Shown: piece by piece, positions 16,999-26,199 of the stretch | How positions within the stretch are numbered: the first letter of the stretch is position 1 | How the letters are laid out: every line of letters begins with the position of its first letter | NCBI RefSeq assembly: GCF_004305975.1 | Contig: NZ_BHZI01000004.1 | Coordinates: 1-50,078 of the forward strand | Reading direction: 5' to 3' | From: Streptomyces otsuchiensis | GTDB taxonomy: Bacteria > Actinomycetota > Actinomycetes > Streptomycetales > Streptomycetaceae | Length of the DNA: 50,078 nucleotides | The notes under the pieces: model-generated | Told to the model about the DNA's origin: nothing | What the model saw: only the letters and a program-made list of their open reading frames with translations | Databases searched by the model: none | Made by a program: the position numbers and the translations under genes

Positions 16999-18246
16999 AT
17001 GCGGCGCAGCATAGGGACGACGGCTGCCATCGCTGCTCTGGCGCTTGCGGCAACGGCTTGCGGAAGTGACGACTCGGGCGGCGGCTCCGGCGAGGGCGGC
17101 AAGATCACCGTCACCTTCTGGGACACCTCGAACGAGACCGAGGCGAAGGTCTTCAAGGCGGTCGCCGAGGAGTTCTCCACCGTCCGTTCCGATGTCGAGG
17201 TCGACTACGTCAACATCGGCTGGGACGGCGCCCAGGACCGCTTCAAGAACGCCGCGCCCACCGGGGACGCGCCGCAGGTGATGCGTACCGAGGTGGCCTG
17301 GGTCTCCGACTTCGCCAGCCTGGACTACCTGGCGCCGCTCGACGGCACCCCGGCCGTCGAGAACCAGGACGACTACCTGGAGCAGGCCTGGGCCTCGACC
17401 CAGTACGACGGCACGACCTACGCCGTCCCGCAGGTGATCGACACCCTGGCGCTCTTCTACAACAAGGCGCTTCTCGACGAGGCGGACGTGGAGGTGCCGG
17501 AGTCGCTGGAGGACATCAAGGCGTCCGCCGACGCCTTCGAGGGCCTGGAGGCCCCGTTCTACCTGCGTGGTGACGATCCCTACTGGTTCTTCCCCTACAT
17601 CTATGGTGAGGGCGGCGACCTGGTCGACGCCGACGCCGAGACCGTCACCATCGACGACGAGTCCGGTGTCGCCGCGTTCGAGGCGGTGCGGGACCTGCTG
17701 GACTCCGGCGCGGCGATCACCGACACCACCGACGGGTGGGAGTCGATGATGGGCGCCTTCGGCAACGGCGACGTGGCCATGATGATCAACGGCCCGTGGG
17801 CCATCAACGACGCGGCCGAGGCGATCGGCGCGGAGAACCTCGGTGTCGCCCCGGTCCCGGCCGGCTCCGTCACCCAGGGCTCGCCGCAGGGCGGCTGGAA
17901 CTACGGCGTCTACGCCGGGCTGCCCGAGGACGAGATGGAGGCCGCGCAGGAGTTCGTCGCCTACATGAGCTCGGCCGACGTCCAGCAGCGCATCACCGAG
18001 GAGCTGAGCCTGCTCCCGACCCGCGCCTCCGTGTACGAGGTGGAGTCCGTCGCCACCAACGAGATGGTCGAGTTCTTCGCCCCGGCCGTCGAGGTCGCCA
18101 AGGAGCGCGCCTGGATCCCGGAGGGCAACTCGCTCTTCGACCCGCTGAAGGAGGAGGTCGAGGGGATGCTGCTCGGCCAGTCCACCCCCGAGGAGACCGC
18201 GTCGAAGACCGCCGACCGCTACCGGGACCTGCTCGGCTGGCAGTGA
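16999..18246 (+). CDS. malE: Maltose/maltodextrin ABC transporter substrate-binding lipoprotein
   Basis: A 415-residue solute-binding lipoprotein: signal peptide with lipobox ATAC (C21), a Gly/Ser spacer, then an extracellular-binding-protein family 1 fold (ITVTFWDTSN at the mature start; GDVAMMINGPWA in the middle). It captures maltodextrins at the cell surface and delivers them to MalFG. GAAGGAG sits five bases before the ATG. First gene of malEFG-aglA; a strong hairpin follows it before malF. No transport ATPase is encoded in the operon. Confidence 0.95.
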   Translation: MRRSIGTTAAIAALALAATACGSDDSGGGSGEGGKITVTFWDTSNETEAKVFKAVAEEFSTVRSDVEVDYVNIGWDGAQDRFKNAAPTGDAPQVMRTEVAWVSDFASLDYLAPLDGTPAVENQDDYLEQAWASTQYDGTTYAVPQVIDTLALFYNKALLDEADVEVPESLEDIKASADAFEGLEAPFYLRGDDPYWFFPYIYGEGGDLVDADAETVTIDDESGVAAFEAVRDLLDSGAAITDTTDGWESMMGAFGNGDVAMMINGPWAINDAAEAIGAENLGVAPVPAGSVTQGSPQGGWNYGVYAGLPEDEMEAAQEFVAYMSSADVQQRITEELSLLPTRASVYEVESVATNEMVEFFAPAVEVAKERAWIPEGNSLFDPLKEEVEGMLLGQSTPEETASKTADRYRDLLGWQ

Positions 18247-18256
18247 GACCCGCGGC

Positions 18257-18280
18257 CGGGCGGCGCGCACGCGCCGCCCG
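18257..18280 (+). repeat. Intercistronic stem-loop between malE and malF
   Basis: An 11-bp perfect inverted repeat, arms 18257-18267 and 18270-18280, eleven bases after the malE stop codon. Hairpins here in binding-protein operons typically stabilise or partly terminate the mRNA, giving more binding protein than permease. Confidence 0.7.
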
Positions 18281-18333
18281 CCGCACAGCCGGGACAGGGC
18301 AGGACGCAGGAGAACGAGGAGCTGACCGGGCAG

Positions 18334-19404
18334 ATGGCTGACGCGAGCGGCCCGCCGGCGGCCGTGGCCGGGGGCGGCGTGACCGCCCCCGGCCCGGACC
18401 GGGCGACGGACCGGAAGGACACGGCGCCGCGCGGCGCCGGGAACGGGACCCCCGGCGGGCCGGGCGTGGGGACGCGGCTGCGACGCGGCCTGTCCACCCA
18501 CTGGTACGCCTGGGTGATGATCGCCCCGGTGGTCACGGTGATCGGTGTGATCGTCGGCTGGCCCCTGGTGCGGGGTCTGTACCTGACGTTCACCGACGCC
18601 AACGAGGGCAACGTCGAGCGGCGCATCGGTGTCAACACCATCGACGCCACCTACGACTTCGTCGGCCTCCAGAACTACGTGGACGTCCTCGCCGGCGGCC
18701 AGTTCTGGTCCAAGCTGACCTGGACCGTCATCTGGACGGTCTCGTGTGTGGCCATCACCTTCCTCGTCGGCCTGACCCTGGCCAACATGCTCAACCGGAA
18801 GGTCCGCGGCCGGGCGCTGTACCGGATGGCGCTGATCCTGCCGTGGGCCATCCCGGCCTTCGTCTCGATCTTCGCCTGGCGGATGCTGTTCAACGAGCGC
18901 AGCGGCATCCTCAACGCGGCGCTGGAGGGCGGCGGGCTCAGTGCGATGAGCTGGCTGACCGACCCGTTCTGGGCGAAGGTCTCCGTCATCGCGGTGAACG
19001 TCTGGCTCGGTGTCCCCTTCATGCTGATCGCGATGCTGGGCGCGCTCCAGTCGATCCCCTCCGAGCAGTACGAGGCGGCGGAGATGGACGGCGCCGGGCC
19101 GTGGCAGCGGTTCGTGAACATCACGCTGCCCGGGGTGCGTTCGGTCAGCGCCACGGTGGTGCTGCTGAGCTGCATCTGGACCTTCAACATGTTCCCGGTG
19201 ATCTTCCTGCTCACCGGAGGCGGTCCCGTCGGGTCCACCGACATCCTGGTGACCGAGGCGTACAAGCTGGCGTTCCAGCGCAGTCCGCGTGACTTCGCCG
19301 GGTCCGCGACCTGGGGTGTGCTGATCCTGCTGCTCCTGGTCCTGTTCGCCCTGGCCTACCGCCGGGCGCTCCGCAAGCAAGGCGACAAAGAGGGGGTGTG
19401 GTGA
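18334..19404 (+). CDS. malF: Maltodextrin ABC transporter permease MalF
   Basis: A 356-residue permease. The first about 50 residues are a Gly/Pro-rich cytoplasmic tail; six membrane helices follow from about 60, and the EAA loop that contacts the ATPase reads YEAAEMDGAG...LP near 247-270. It pairs with MalG to form the channel. GAGGAG at 18316-18321 is a little distant (12 bases) from the ATG. The stop codon overlaps the malG start region, so translation is coupled. Confidence 0.95.
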   Translation: MADASGPPAAVAGGGVTAPGPDRATDRKDTAPRGAGNGTPGGPGVGTRLRRGLSTHWYAWVMIAPVVTVIGVIVGWPLVRGLYLTFTDANEGNVERRIGVNTIDATYDFVGLQNYVDVLAGGQFWSKLTWTVIWTVSCVAITFLVGLTLANMLNRKVRGRALYRMALILPWAIPAFVSIFAWRMLFNERSGILNAALEGGGLSAMSWLTDPFWAKVSVIAVNVWLGVPFMLIAMLGALQSIPSEQYEAAEMDGAGPWQRFVNITLPGVRSVSATVVLLSCIWTFNMFPVIFLLTGGGPVGSTDILVTEAYKLAFQRSPRDFAGSATWGVLILLLLVLFALAYRRALRKQGDKEGVW

Positions 19405-20378
19405 CGATGGCCACCCAGTCCACCCAGCCGGCCCAGCCGCTCCGGTCCGGCGCCGCCACCGAACCGGCCGCCACCGAACCGGCCGTCACCGGCACCGCCC
19501 CCGGCGGTCCGCCGCCCGGCCGGGCCGGGCGTGGGGAACGCCCGCCGCGGCGGCGTGGGGAACGCGGCCCGCTGGCCTCCTTCGGGCTGCACGCGGGACT
19601 GCTGGTCGGCGCGTTCATCGCGCTCTTCCCGCCGTTCTGGCTGCTGGTCACCTCGTTCAAGCCGCGCAGCGAGTCGTTCTCGCTGTCGCTGGTCTCGGAG
19701 TTCAGCCTCGACAACTACGACCACGTCATCAACAACACGGCGTTCCTGACCTGGTTCGGCAACTCGGTGCTGATCGTGGTCGTGACGACGTTCCTCGCCG
19801 TCTTCATCTCCTCCACCACCGGGTACGCGCTCAGCCGCTTCAGGTTCCCCGGCATGCGCTCGCTGATGTGGACCCTGCTGATCACGCAGATGTTCCCGAT
19901 GGCGGTGCTGATCGTCCCGCTGTACAACCTGATGTCGCGCTACGGCCTGCTCAACCAGCCGGTCGGCCTGATCGTCACCTACCTCACCATCGCGGTGCCG
20001 TTCTGCGCCTGGATGATGAAGGGCTTCTTCGACACCATCCCGGTCGCGATCGACGAGTCCGGCCGGGTGGACGGGCTGACCCCGTTCGGCACCTACTGGC
20101 GGCTGGTGCTGCCCCTGGCCAAGCCCGGCCTCGCGGTCACGGCGTTCTACAGCTTCGTCACCGCCTGGGCCGAAGTCGCCTACGCCACCGCCTTCATGAC
20201 CGGCGAGCAGAACCTCACCCTCGCCGGCGGCCTGCAGACCTTCGTCAACCAGCACACCCAGGACTGGCACACCATGACGGCCGCCGCCGTGCTGATCGCG
20301 GTCCCCGCGGCGCTGGTCTTCGGCTACGCGCAGAGACACCTGCAGGCCGGCCTGACCGCGGGAGCCACCAAGTCCTGA
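19401..20378 (+). CDS. malG: Maltodextrin ABC transporter permease MalG
   Basis: About 325 residues. A Pro/Ala-rich N-terminal tail of some 60 residues precedes six helices, and the EAA loop reads DESGRVDGLTPF...LPLAKPG. Start choice is ambiguous: GTG 19398, GTG 19401 (GTGA overlap with the malF stop) or ATG 19407; AGGGGG at 19391-19396 could serve any of them. I take 19401 for the classic 4-base overlap. A perfect 8-bp hairpin (20414-20421 with 20426-20433) follows before aglA. Confidence 0.95.
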   Translation: MTMATQSTQPAQPLRSGAATEPAATEPAVTGTAPGGPPPGRAGRGERPPRRRGERGPLASFGLHAGLLVGAFIALFPPFWLLVTSFKPRSESFSLSLVSEFSLDNYDHVINNTAFLTWFGNSVLIVVVTTFLAVFISSTTGYALSRFRFPGMRSLMWTLLITQMFPMAVLIVPLYNLMSRYGLLNQPVGLIVTYLTIAVPFCAWMMKGFFDTIPVAIDESGRVDGLTPFGTYWRLVLPLAKPGLAVTAFYSFVTAWAEVAYATAFMTGEQNLTLAGGLQTFVNQHTQDWHTMTAAAVLIAVPAALVFGYAQRHLQAGLTAGATKS

Positions 20379-20413
20379 CCGTCCCCCGCGGAACCCGCCG
20401 GCCACCCACCCCA

Positions 20414-20433
20414 CCGCGGCCGACGGGCCGCGG
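20414..20433 (+). repeat. Intercistronic hairpin between malG and aglA
   Basis: Perfect 8-bp stem with a 4-base loop in the 186-base malG-aglA gap. It may attenuate read-through or mark separate control of aglA; no promoter hexamers are obvious. Confidence 0.5.
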
Positions 20434-20564
20434 CGGGCGGCCGGCGGGCCCGCCCTCTCCCCGTCCACTCCGACTGCGCAAGCGGCCCGACCGGCCGGTT
20501 CCGACCTCCGGCCCACGCGCCGGTGCCGCACCCTCCGGCCGAACCCGACGAACCCAGGGAAGAC

Positions 20565-22241
20565 ATGACCCACCACCTCGCCGACCGCACCCAGCCGGCC
20601 ACCCCCGCCGCGGGGCAGGCAGCGCCCGCCGAGGCCCACTCCGCCCGTGAACTGACGCCCGACTGGTGGCGCGGAGCCGTCATCTACCAGGTCTACCCCC
20701 GCTCCTTCGCCGACGCCGACGGCGACGGCATGGGCGACCTCCCCGGCATCCGTGCCCGGCTGCCGCACCTGGCCGACCTCGGGGTGGACGCCGTGTGGCT
20801 GAGCCCCTTCTACGCCTCGCCGCAGGCCGACGCCGGCTACGACGTCTCCGACTACCGGGCCATCGACCCGATGTTCGGCACCCTCGACGACGCCACCGCC
20901 CTCATCGACGACGCCCATGGTCTCGGGCTGCGCGTCATCGTCGACCTGGTGCCCAACCACTCCTCGGACCAGCACGTCTGGTTCCGTCAGGCGCTGCGCG
21001 AGGGGCCGGGGTCGACCATGCGCTCGCGCTACCACTTCCGGCCCGGCAAGGGCGAGAGTGGCGAACTGCCCCCCAACGACTGGGAGTCGATCTTCGGCGG
21101 CCCCGCCTGGACCCGCACCACCGACCCCGACGGCACCCCCGGCGAGTGGTACCTCCACCTCTTCGCCCCGGAGCAGCCCGACTTCGACTGGAACAGCCCC
21201 GAGGTCCGGGAGGAGTTCCGCTCCGTGCTGCGCTTCTGGCTGGACCGGGGTGTCGACGGGTTCCGCATCGACGTCGCCCACGGCATGGTCAAGGCGGAGG
21301 GGCTGCCCGACATGGGCCGGGCCGGGCAGCTGAAGCTGCTGGGCAACCAGCAGCTGCCCTTCTTCGACCAGGACGGCGTCCACGAGATCTACCGCGACTG
21401 GCGCACCATCCTGGACGCCTACCCCGGTGAGCGCATCGGCGTCGCCGAGGCGTGGACACCGAGCGAGGACCGCACCGCGCTCTACCTGCGCCCCGACGAG
21501 CTGCACCAGGCGTTCAACTTCCACTACCTCAACACCGGGTGGAACGCCGCCGAGCTGCGCCGGGTCATCGACTCCTCGCTGGACGCCATGCGCCCGGTCG
21601 GCGCCCCCACCACCTGGGTCCTCTCCAACCACGACGTGGTGCGCCACCGCACGCGCCTCGGCGAGGTGCCCGGCCGTGACCGCGCCGCGTCGCTGCTGAT
21701 GCTGGCGCTGCCCGGTTCCGCCTACGTCTACCAGGGCGAGGAACTGGGTCTGCCGGAGGTGACCGACCTCCCCGACGAGGTGCGCCAGGACCCGTCGTTC
21801 TTCAAGGACAACGGCCAGGACGGGCTGCGCGACGGCTGCCGGGTGCCGCTGCCGTGGACCCGCGAGGGGACCTCGCTCGGTTTCGGCACCGGCGGCAGCT
21901 GGCTGCCGCAGCCCGCCTCCTGGGGCGAGCTGTCCGTCGAGGCGCAGACCGGTGACCCGTCCTCCACGCTGGAGCTCTACCGCTCCGCGCTCGCGGTCCG
22001 CCGCGAGCACCCGGCGCTGGGCGCGGGCAGCGGGGTGGAGTGGCTGACCGCCCCCGAGGGGGTGCTGGCCTTCCGCCGCACCGCCGAGGGCGGCGCCGCC
22101 TTCGTCTGCGCCGTCAACACCAACGATGTCCCGGTGGAGTTGACCGCCGGTCTCGCCGAGGGCACCGTGCTGCTGAGCAGCGGGCCCTACGACGGTTCGG
22201 GTGTGCTCCCGGCCGACACCACTGTGTGGTGGACCGCGTGA
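20565..22241 (+). CDS. aglA: Intracellular GH13 alpha-glucosidase
   Basis: A 558-residue GH13 enzyme without a signal peptide, cleaving glucose from imported maltodextrins. Motifs run in order: VYPRSFAD, DLVPNHSS (region I), GFRIDVAHG with nucleophile D236 (region II), VAEAW with acid/base E295 (region III) and LSNHD with D357 (region IV). The oligo-1,6-glucosidase/alpha-glucosidase subgroup fits. AGGGAAG precedes the ATG. Last enzyme gene of the mal operon; its stop overlaps the GTG of the second lacI gene. Confidence 0.93.
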   Translation: MTHHLADRTQPATPAAGQAAPAEAHSARELTPDWWRGAVIYQVYPRSFADADGDGMGDLPGIRARLPHLADLGVDAVWLSPFYASPQADAGYDVSDYRAIDPMFGTLDDATALIDDAHGLGLRVIVDLVPNHSSDQHVWFRQALREGPGSTMRSRYHFRPGKGESGELPPNDWESIFGGPAWTRTTDPDGTPGEWYLHLFAPEQPDFDWNSPEVREEFRSVLRFWLDRGVDGFRIDVAHGMVKAEGLPDMGRAGQLKLLGNQQLPFFDQDGVHEIYRDWRTILDAYPGERIGVAEAWTPSEDRTALYLRPDELHQAFNFHYLNTGWNAAELRRVIDSSLDAMRPVGAPTTWVLSNHDVVRHRTRLGEVPGRDRAASLLMLALPGSAYVYQGEELGLPEVTDLPDEVRQDPSFFKDNGQDGLRDGCRVPLPWTREGTSLGFGTGGSWLPQPASWGELSVEAQTGDPSSTLELYRSALAVRREHPALGAGSGVEWLTAPEGVLAFRRTAEGGAAFVCAVNTNDVPVELTAGLAEGTVLLSSGPYDGSGVLPADTTVWWTA

Positions 22242-23302
22242 CCCAGGCTCCGGCCGGGCGCCTCACCCAGGCCCCGGCCGGGCCCGCGCGGCTGGCCGAC
22301 ATCGCCGGGCAGGCCGATGTCAGCGAGGCCACGGTCAGCAGGGTCCTCAACGGCAAGACCGGTGTGGCCGCCGCGACCCGGCAGAAGGTGCTGGCCGCGC
22401 TGGACGTGCTGGGCTACGAGCGGCCGGTGCGGCTGCGGCAGCGCAGCGCGGGGCTGATCGGGCTGGTCATCCCCGAGTTGACCAACCCGATCTTCCCCGC
22501 CTTCGCCCAGGTCATAGAGCAGGTCCTGGCCGGCCACGGCTACACCCCGGTGCTGTGCACCCAGACACCCGGCGGCGCCACCGAGGACGAGCTGGTCGAC
22601 CAGCTCGTCGAACGCGGCGTCACCGGCATCGTCTTCATGTCGGGACTGCACGCCGACACCACCGCCGACCCGGCGCGCTACGTCCGGCTGGCCGGGCGCG
22701 GGGTGCCGTTCGTCCTCATCAACGGGTTCAACGACGCGATCTCCGCGCCGTTCGTCTCCCCGGACGACGCGGCGGCGACCCGGATCGCCGTAGGCCACCT
22801 GCGGAACCTCGGCCACCGGACGATCGGCCTGGCCGTCGGGCCGGGCCGGTTCGTACCGGTCCGCCGCAAGCTGGCCGGCTTTCTGGACGCTGTCGGGCTC
22901 GGGCCGGAACAGGCGGCCGCCCAGGGGCTGGTGCAGCACACCCTCTTCAGCGTCGAGGGCGGCCAGGCGGCGGCCGGTGCGCTGCTTGCGGCGGGATGCA
23001 CGGGCATCGTCTGCGGCAGCGACATGATGGCGCTCGGCGCGATCCGCGCCGCGCGGCAGCGGGGGCTGCGCGTACCGGAGGACGTCTCGGTGGTCGGCTA
23101 CGACGACTCCGACCTGTTCGCCTTCACCGACCCGCCGCTGACCACGCTGCGCCAGCCGGTGCGGGCGATGGCCAGCGCGGCGGTCGACTCGCTGCTGGAG
23201 GAGGTCGGCGGGAACATGGCGCACCACAACGAGTTCGTCTTCCAGCCGGAGCTGGTGGTGCGCGGCTCCACCGCGCCGCCCCCGCTCCCGGCCGCCGTCT
23301 GA
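22238..23302 (+). CDS. Second MalR-like LacI-family regulator
   Basis: A 354-residue LacI protein whose GTG overlaps the aglA stop codon in a GTGA junction, so it is translated with the mal operon. It aligns along its whole length with MalR. The DNA-binding segment differs at only 3 of 27 positions and the recognition helix SEATVSRVLNGK is identical, so both proteins should see the same operators. Sensor-domain blocks are also shared (NPIFPAFAQVI, GLHADTTAD, APFVSPDD, SDMMALGAIRAARQRGL), with divergence mainly at 205-235 and the C-terminus. A 24-base direct duplication at 22241-22288 gives TQAPAG twice at the N-terminus. This is a paralogue, not a degraded copy. Confidence 0.9.
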   Translation: MTQAPAGRLTQAPAGPARLADIAGQADVSEATVSRVLNGKTGVAAATRQKVLAALDVLGYERPVRLRQRSAGLIGLVIPELTNPIFPAFAQVIEQVLAGHGYTPVLCTQTPGGATEDELVDQLVERGVTGIVFMSGLHADTTADPARYVRLAGRGVPFVLINGFNDAISAPFVSPDDAAATRIAVGHLRNLGHRTIGLAVGPGRFVPVRRKLAGFLDAVGLGPEQAAAQGLVQHTLFSVEGGQAAAGALLAAGCTGIVCGSDMMALGAIRAARQRGLRVPEDVSVVGYDDSDLFAFTDPPLTTLRQPVRAMASAAVDSLLEEVGGNMAHHNEFVFQPELVVRGSTAPPPLPAAV

Positions 23303-23380
23303 CGGAACGGACACGGGAGCCGGCGCGGTGCGTGACGGTGCGGTGGTCGTCGTGGCGCCGGGGTGGCGCGCGGGTGGGCG

Positions 23381-23854
23381 TCAGTGCGACGGGACGCCGT
23401 GCCAGGCCGGCGCCTCCGTGGCGTGGTGGGCCAGCGTGACGGTCGCCCCCTCCAGGGCGAACGCGCGCCAGACCATCGCCTCGGCGTGTGCCGTGACCGC
23501 CGCGACGGGCCGGCCGGCGAACGTGTACGGCTCCTCGCTCACGGGTGTCTGACGGGCGCTGTCCCCGAGGTGGAAGCCGAGGTCGCGCCGCAGGCACGCG
23601 GCGGGGCCGAGGTCGGGCTCGCCCGGTCCGGTGTGCCGCCAGGTGGTGAGACTCGCGGGGGAGTCGCCACCGGCGGTGTGCACCGCGAGTGTGCGCAGCA
23701 CGCCGTGATCGGTGCTCGGGCCGGTGATCCAGCTCAGGGCGCCGACCGGCCGTCCGTCCGGGTCGCGGGGCACGGGGGGCGGTCCGAGTGGGTGGAGTTG
23801 CGGGTCGGTGGAGTGGGAGTAGACCGTCCACTCCGGTCGTGTGGCACGGGACAT
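23381..23854 (-). CDS. Conserved hypothetical protein, soluble
   Basis: A 157-residue protein with no signal peptide or membrane helix. It contains SRATRPEWTVYSHSTDPQ near the start and WRAFALEGATVTLAHHA near the end. I do not recognise the family. It is convergent with the mal operon and divergent from the amylase gene. Codon use looks like a real gene (G/C third positions). Confidence 0.65.
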   Translation of the reverse strand: MSRATRPEWTVYSHSTDPQLHPLGPPPVPRDPDGRPVGALSWITGPSTDHGVLRTLAVHTAGGDSPASLTTWRHTGPGEPDLGPAACLRRDLGFHLGDSARQTPVSEEPYTFAGRPVAAVTAHAEAMVWRAFALEGATVTLAHHATEAPAWHGVPSH

Positions 23855-24070
23855 GGCACGACGTTACCCGGCGCGCGCGGCGCGTGTGCGCGTTCCGCCG
23901 GGACGGTACGACTGGGGGAGGGGCCGGTGGGCCCGGTCGGCCGGGCGCGTGAGGCCGCCGTGCGGCGGCCCCCGACCGACCGGGGTGCTGCCGAAGCTAG
24001 CAGTTCGCAATATCTTGCAACAGAGGTTGCGGCGGTGTCTCCCCTGTATTGCAAGGTTGTGTCAGAACTC

Positions 24071-24099
24071 TTGACCACTGGGTGAGCGCGCTCTACGGT
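24071..24099 (+). promoter_or_regulatory. Alpha-amylase promoter
   Basis: TTGACC (24071-24076) and TACGGT (24094-24099) are separated by exactly 17 bases, a good HrdB-type promoter. Transcription would start near 24106, inside the TTGC direct repeat. Confidence 0.75.
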
Positions 24100-24103
24100 C
24101 CTG

Positions 24104-24120
24104 CTTGCAAGGAGTTGCAG
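24104..24120 (+). promoter_or_regulatory. Probable MalR operator at the amylase start point
   Basis: CTTGCAAGGAGTTGCAG holds two TTGCA half sites 10 bases apart, the same period as in the malE operator. It overlaps the predicted +1 position, where a repressor would block initiation. Direct repeats of this type were linked to repression of Streptomyces amylase genes. Confidence 0.75.
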
Positions 24121-24259
24121 AAATTTCAGGCAGCTCCGGGCACGGCCATTTCCCCTCAACGGCCTCGCGGGCACGGCGCGTTGCCCCTCCAGGCTCTCCG
24201 GGCATCCCGACGCTGGGACGGCGGCGGGACGCCCCACCCCACGTCCACTGGAGGCGTTC

Positions 24260-26011
24260 ATGTCCCCTACCGGGTCCAGATCCGGCACTCTGCGGAAGGC
24301 GCGCACCACCGCCGTCGCCGCCACAGCGGCGGCCCTCGCCGCCGTCACCCTCAGCGCCGCCCCCACCGCCCAGGCGGCGCCGCCCGGAGACAAGGACGTG
24401 ACCGCCGTCCTCTTCTCCTGGAACTTCGACTCCATCGCCCGGGAGTGCACCGACCGCCTCGGGCCCGCCGGTTACGGCTATGTGCAGGTCTCCCCGCCGC
24501 AGGAGCACGTCCAGGGCTCGCAGTGGTGGACGCAGTACCAGCCGGTCAGCTACCGGATCGCCGGACGGCTCGGCAACGAGCAGCAGTTCCGGTCCATGGT
24601 GAACACCTGCAACGACGCCGGGGTCGGCGTCGTCGTCGACGCGGTCATCAACCACATGACCGCCGGCTCGGGCAGCGGCACCGGAGGCACCTCCTACAGC
24701 AAGTACAACTACCCAGGGGTGTACGGCTCCCAGGACTTCGGCTCCTGCCGTGAGGACATCCGTCCCGGCGACTACGGCGGGGACCGCTGGCGCGTCCAGA
24801 ACTGCGAACTGGTCGGCCTGGCCGACCTGGACACCGGCAGCACCTACGTGCAGAACACCATCGCCGGCTACATGAACACCCTGCTGGACTGGGGAGTCGC
24901 CGGCTTCCGGGTGGACGCGGCCAAGCACATGCCCGCCTCCCACCTGGAGCAGATCAAGTCGCGGGTCAACGGAGGCGACGTCTACTGGAAGCAGGAGGCG
25001 ATCTACGGCGCCGGCGAGGCGATCGACCCCGCCGAGTACCTGGGGGCCGGTGACGTCCAGGAGTTCCGCCACGCCTTCGACCTCAAGCGGATCTTCCGAG
25101 ACGAACGGCTCGCCTACCTCAACGACTTCGGGCAGAGCTGGGGCTACATGCCCAGCGGCAGCTCCGCGGTGTTCGTCGACAACCACGACACCGAGCGCAA
25201 CGGCTCGACCCTCACCTACCGCGACGGCTCCACCTACACCCTGGCCAACGTCTTCATGCTGGCCTGGCCCTACGGCAGCCCCGACATCCACTCCGGCTAC
25301 GAGTTCACCGACTACGACGCCGGCCCGCCCAGCGGCGGCAACGTCCAGGCGTGCTACCAGAACAACTGGAAGTGCCAGCACGCCTGGACCGAGATCGCCT
25401 CGATGGTCGCCTTCCGCAACGCCACCGACGGCCAGCAGGTCACCAACTGGTGGGACAACGGCAACGACATCATCGCCTTCGGCCGCGGCAACCGCGGCTA
25501 CGTGGTCATCAACCACGAGGGCTCCGCGGTCAACCGCACCTTCCAGAGCTCGCTGCCGGCCGGTGACTACTGCGACGTGCAGTCCGGCCGCACCGTGACC
25601 GTCAACGGCTCCGGCCAGTTCCAGGCGTCGGTGGCCGCCGGCACGGCGCTCGCCCTGCACGCCGGTGCCCGCGACTGCTCGGCAGGCGGCGGCAACCCCG
25701 CGCCCGGCCCGGACCAGGGCCGCGCCGCCTTCGGCGTCACCGCCACCACCCAGTGGGGCGAGACCCTCCACGTCGTGGGCTCGACCCCGGAACTGGGCAA
25801 CTGGAACCCGGCCGCCGCGCTGCCGCTCAGCTCGGCCGACTACCCCGTCTGGAAGCGCGAGGTGGCGATGACCGCCGGGACGTCCTTCGAGTACAAGTAC
25901 CTCCGCAAGCGCGAGGGCCAGTCACAGGTCACCTGGGAGTCCGGCGCCAACCGCTCCGCGACCGTCGGCGCGGGCGGCCTGGTCTCGCTCAACGACACCT
26001 GGCGCAACTGA
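24260..26011 (+). CDS. aml: Secreted alpha-amylase with C-terminal starch-binding CBM20
   Basis: A 583-residue endo-acting GH13 amylase that liquefies starch outside the cell. Signal peptide 1-39/40 (AQA-A). Catalytic barrel about 44-370 with [30 protein letters not shown] (nucleophile D219), KQEAIYG (acid/base E246) and [10 protein letters not shown] (D310). The all-beta C domain runs to about 470; CBM20 is about 487-583 ([26 protein letters not shown]). GGAGG precedes the ATG by five bases. MalR-type operator sites lie at its promoter. Confidence 0.96.
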   Translation: MSPTGSRSGTLRKARTTAVAATAAALAAVTLSAAPTAQAAPPGDKDVTAVLFSWNFDSIARECTDRLGPAGYGYVQVSPPQEHVQGSQWWTQYQPVSYRIAGRLGNEQQFRSMVNTCNDAGVGVVVDAVINHMTAGSGSGTGGTSYSKYNYPGVYGSQDFGSCREDIRPGDYGGDRWRVQNCELVGLADLDTGSTYVQNTIAGYMNTLLDWGVAGFRVDAAKHMPASHLEQIKSRVNGGDVYWKQEAIYGAGEAIDPAEYLGAGDVQEFRHAFDLKRIFRDERLAYLNDFGQSWGYMPSGSSAVFVDNHDTERNGSTLTYRDGSTYTLANVFMLAWPYGSPDIHSGYEFTDYDAGPPSGGNVQACYQNNWKCQHAWTEIASMVAFRNATDGQQVTNWWDNGNDIIAFGRGNRGYVVINHEGSAVNRTFQSSLPAGDYCDVQSGRTVTVNGSGQFQASVAAGTALALHAGARDCSAGGGNPAPGPDQGRAAFGVTATTQWGETLHVVGSTPELGNWNPAAALPLSSADYPVWKREVAMTAGTSFEYKYLRKREGQSQVTWESGANRSATVGAGGLVSLNDTWRN

Positions 26012-26040
26012 GGTTCGCGCCAGCGGCTCCGCTCCCGCTC

Positions 26041-26100
26041 GTACCCGTACCCGTACCCGTACCTGTGCCTGTACCTGTACCGGTACCCGTACCCGTTCCC
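26041..26100. repeat. 6-bp tandem repeat, ten units
   Basis: Ten uninterrupted hexamers, consensus GTACCC (variants GTACCT, GTGCCT, GTACCG, GTTCCC), with no indels, between the amylase stop and the amylopullulanase start. GTAC makes neighbouring units partly self-complementary. Confidence 0.9.
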
Positions 26101-26199
26101 GGAGTGGACCACGGGCCGTCCGGCGACCTCGCCGGGCGGCCCGCCCCATCGTCGGCACCATCCGCACATCAGCACTCTCACCGCCGAGGAGCACCCACC

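Larger units (their letters stand above)
23855..24259 (+). promoter_or_regulatory. Alpha-amylase control region
   Basis: 405 bases with no gene. It contains a run of TTGC-type motifs: TTCGCAA 24004-24010, CTTGCAA 24014-24020, TTGCGG from 24027, TTGCAAGG 24049-24056 and the pair at 24104-24120. The core promoter is at 24071-24099, leaving about 155 bases of leader. GGAGG at 24250-24254 is the ribosome binding site. Confidence 0.7.

Noticed and set aside
16969-19380. An 800-codon minus-strand open frame over malE-malF
   Set aside because: Antisense to clear transporter genes with coupled starts and ribosome binding sites; no family features.
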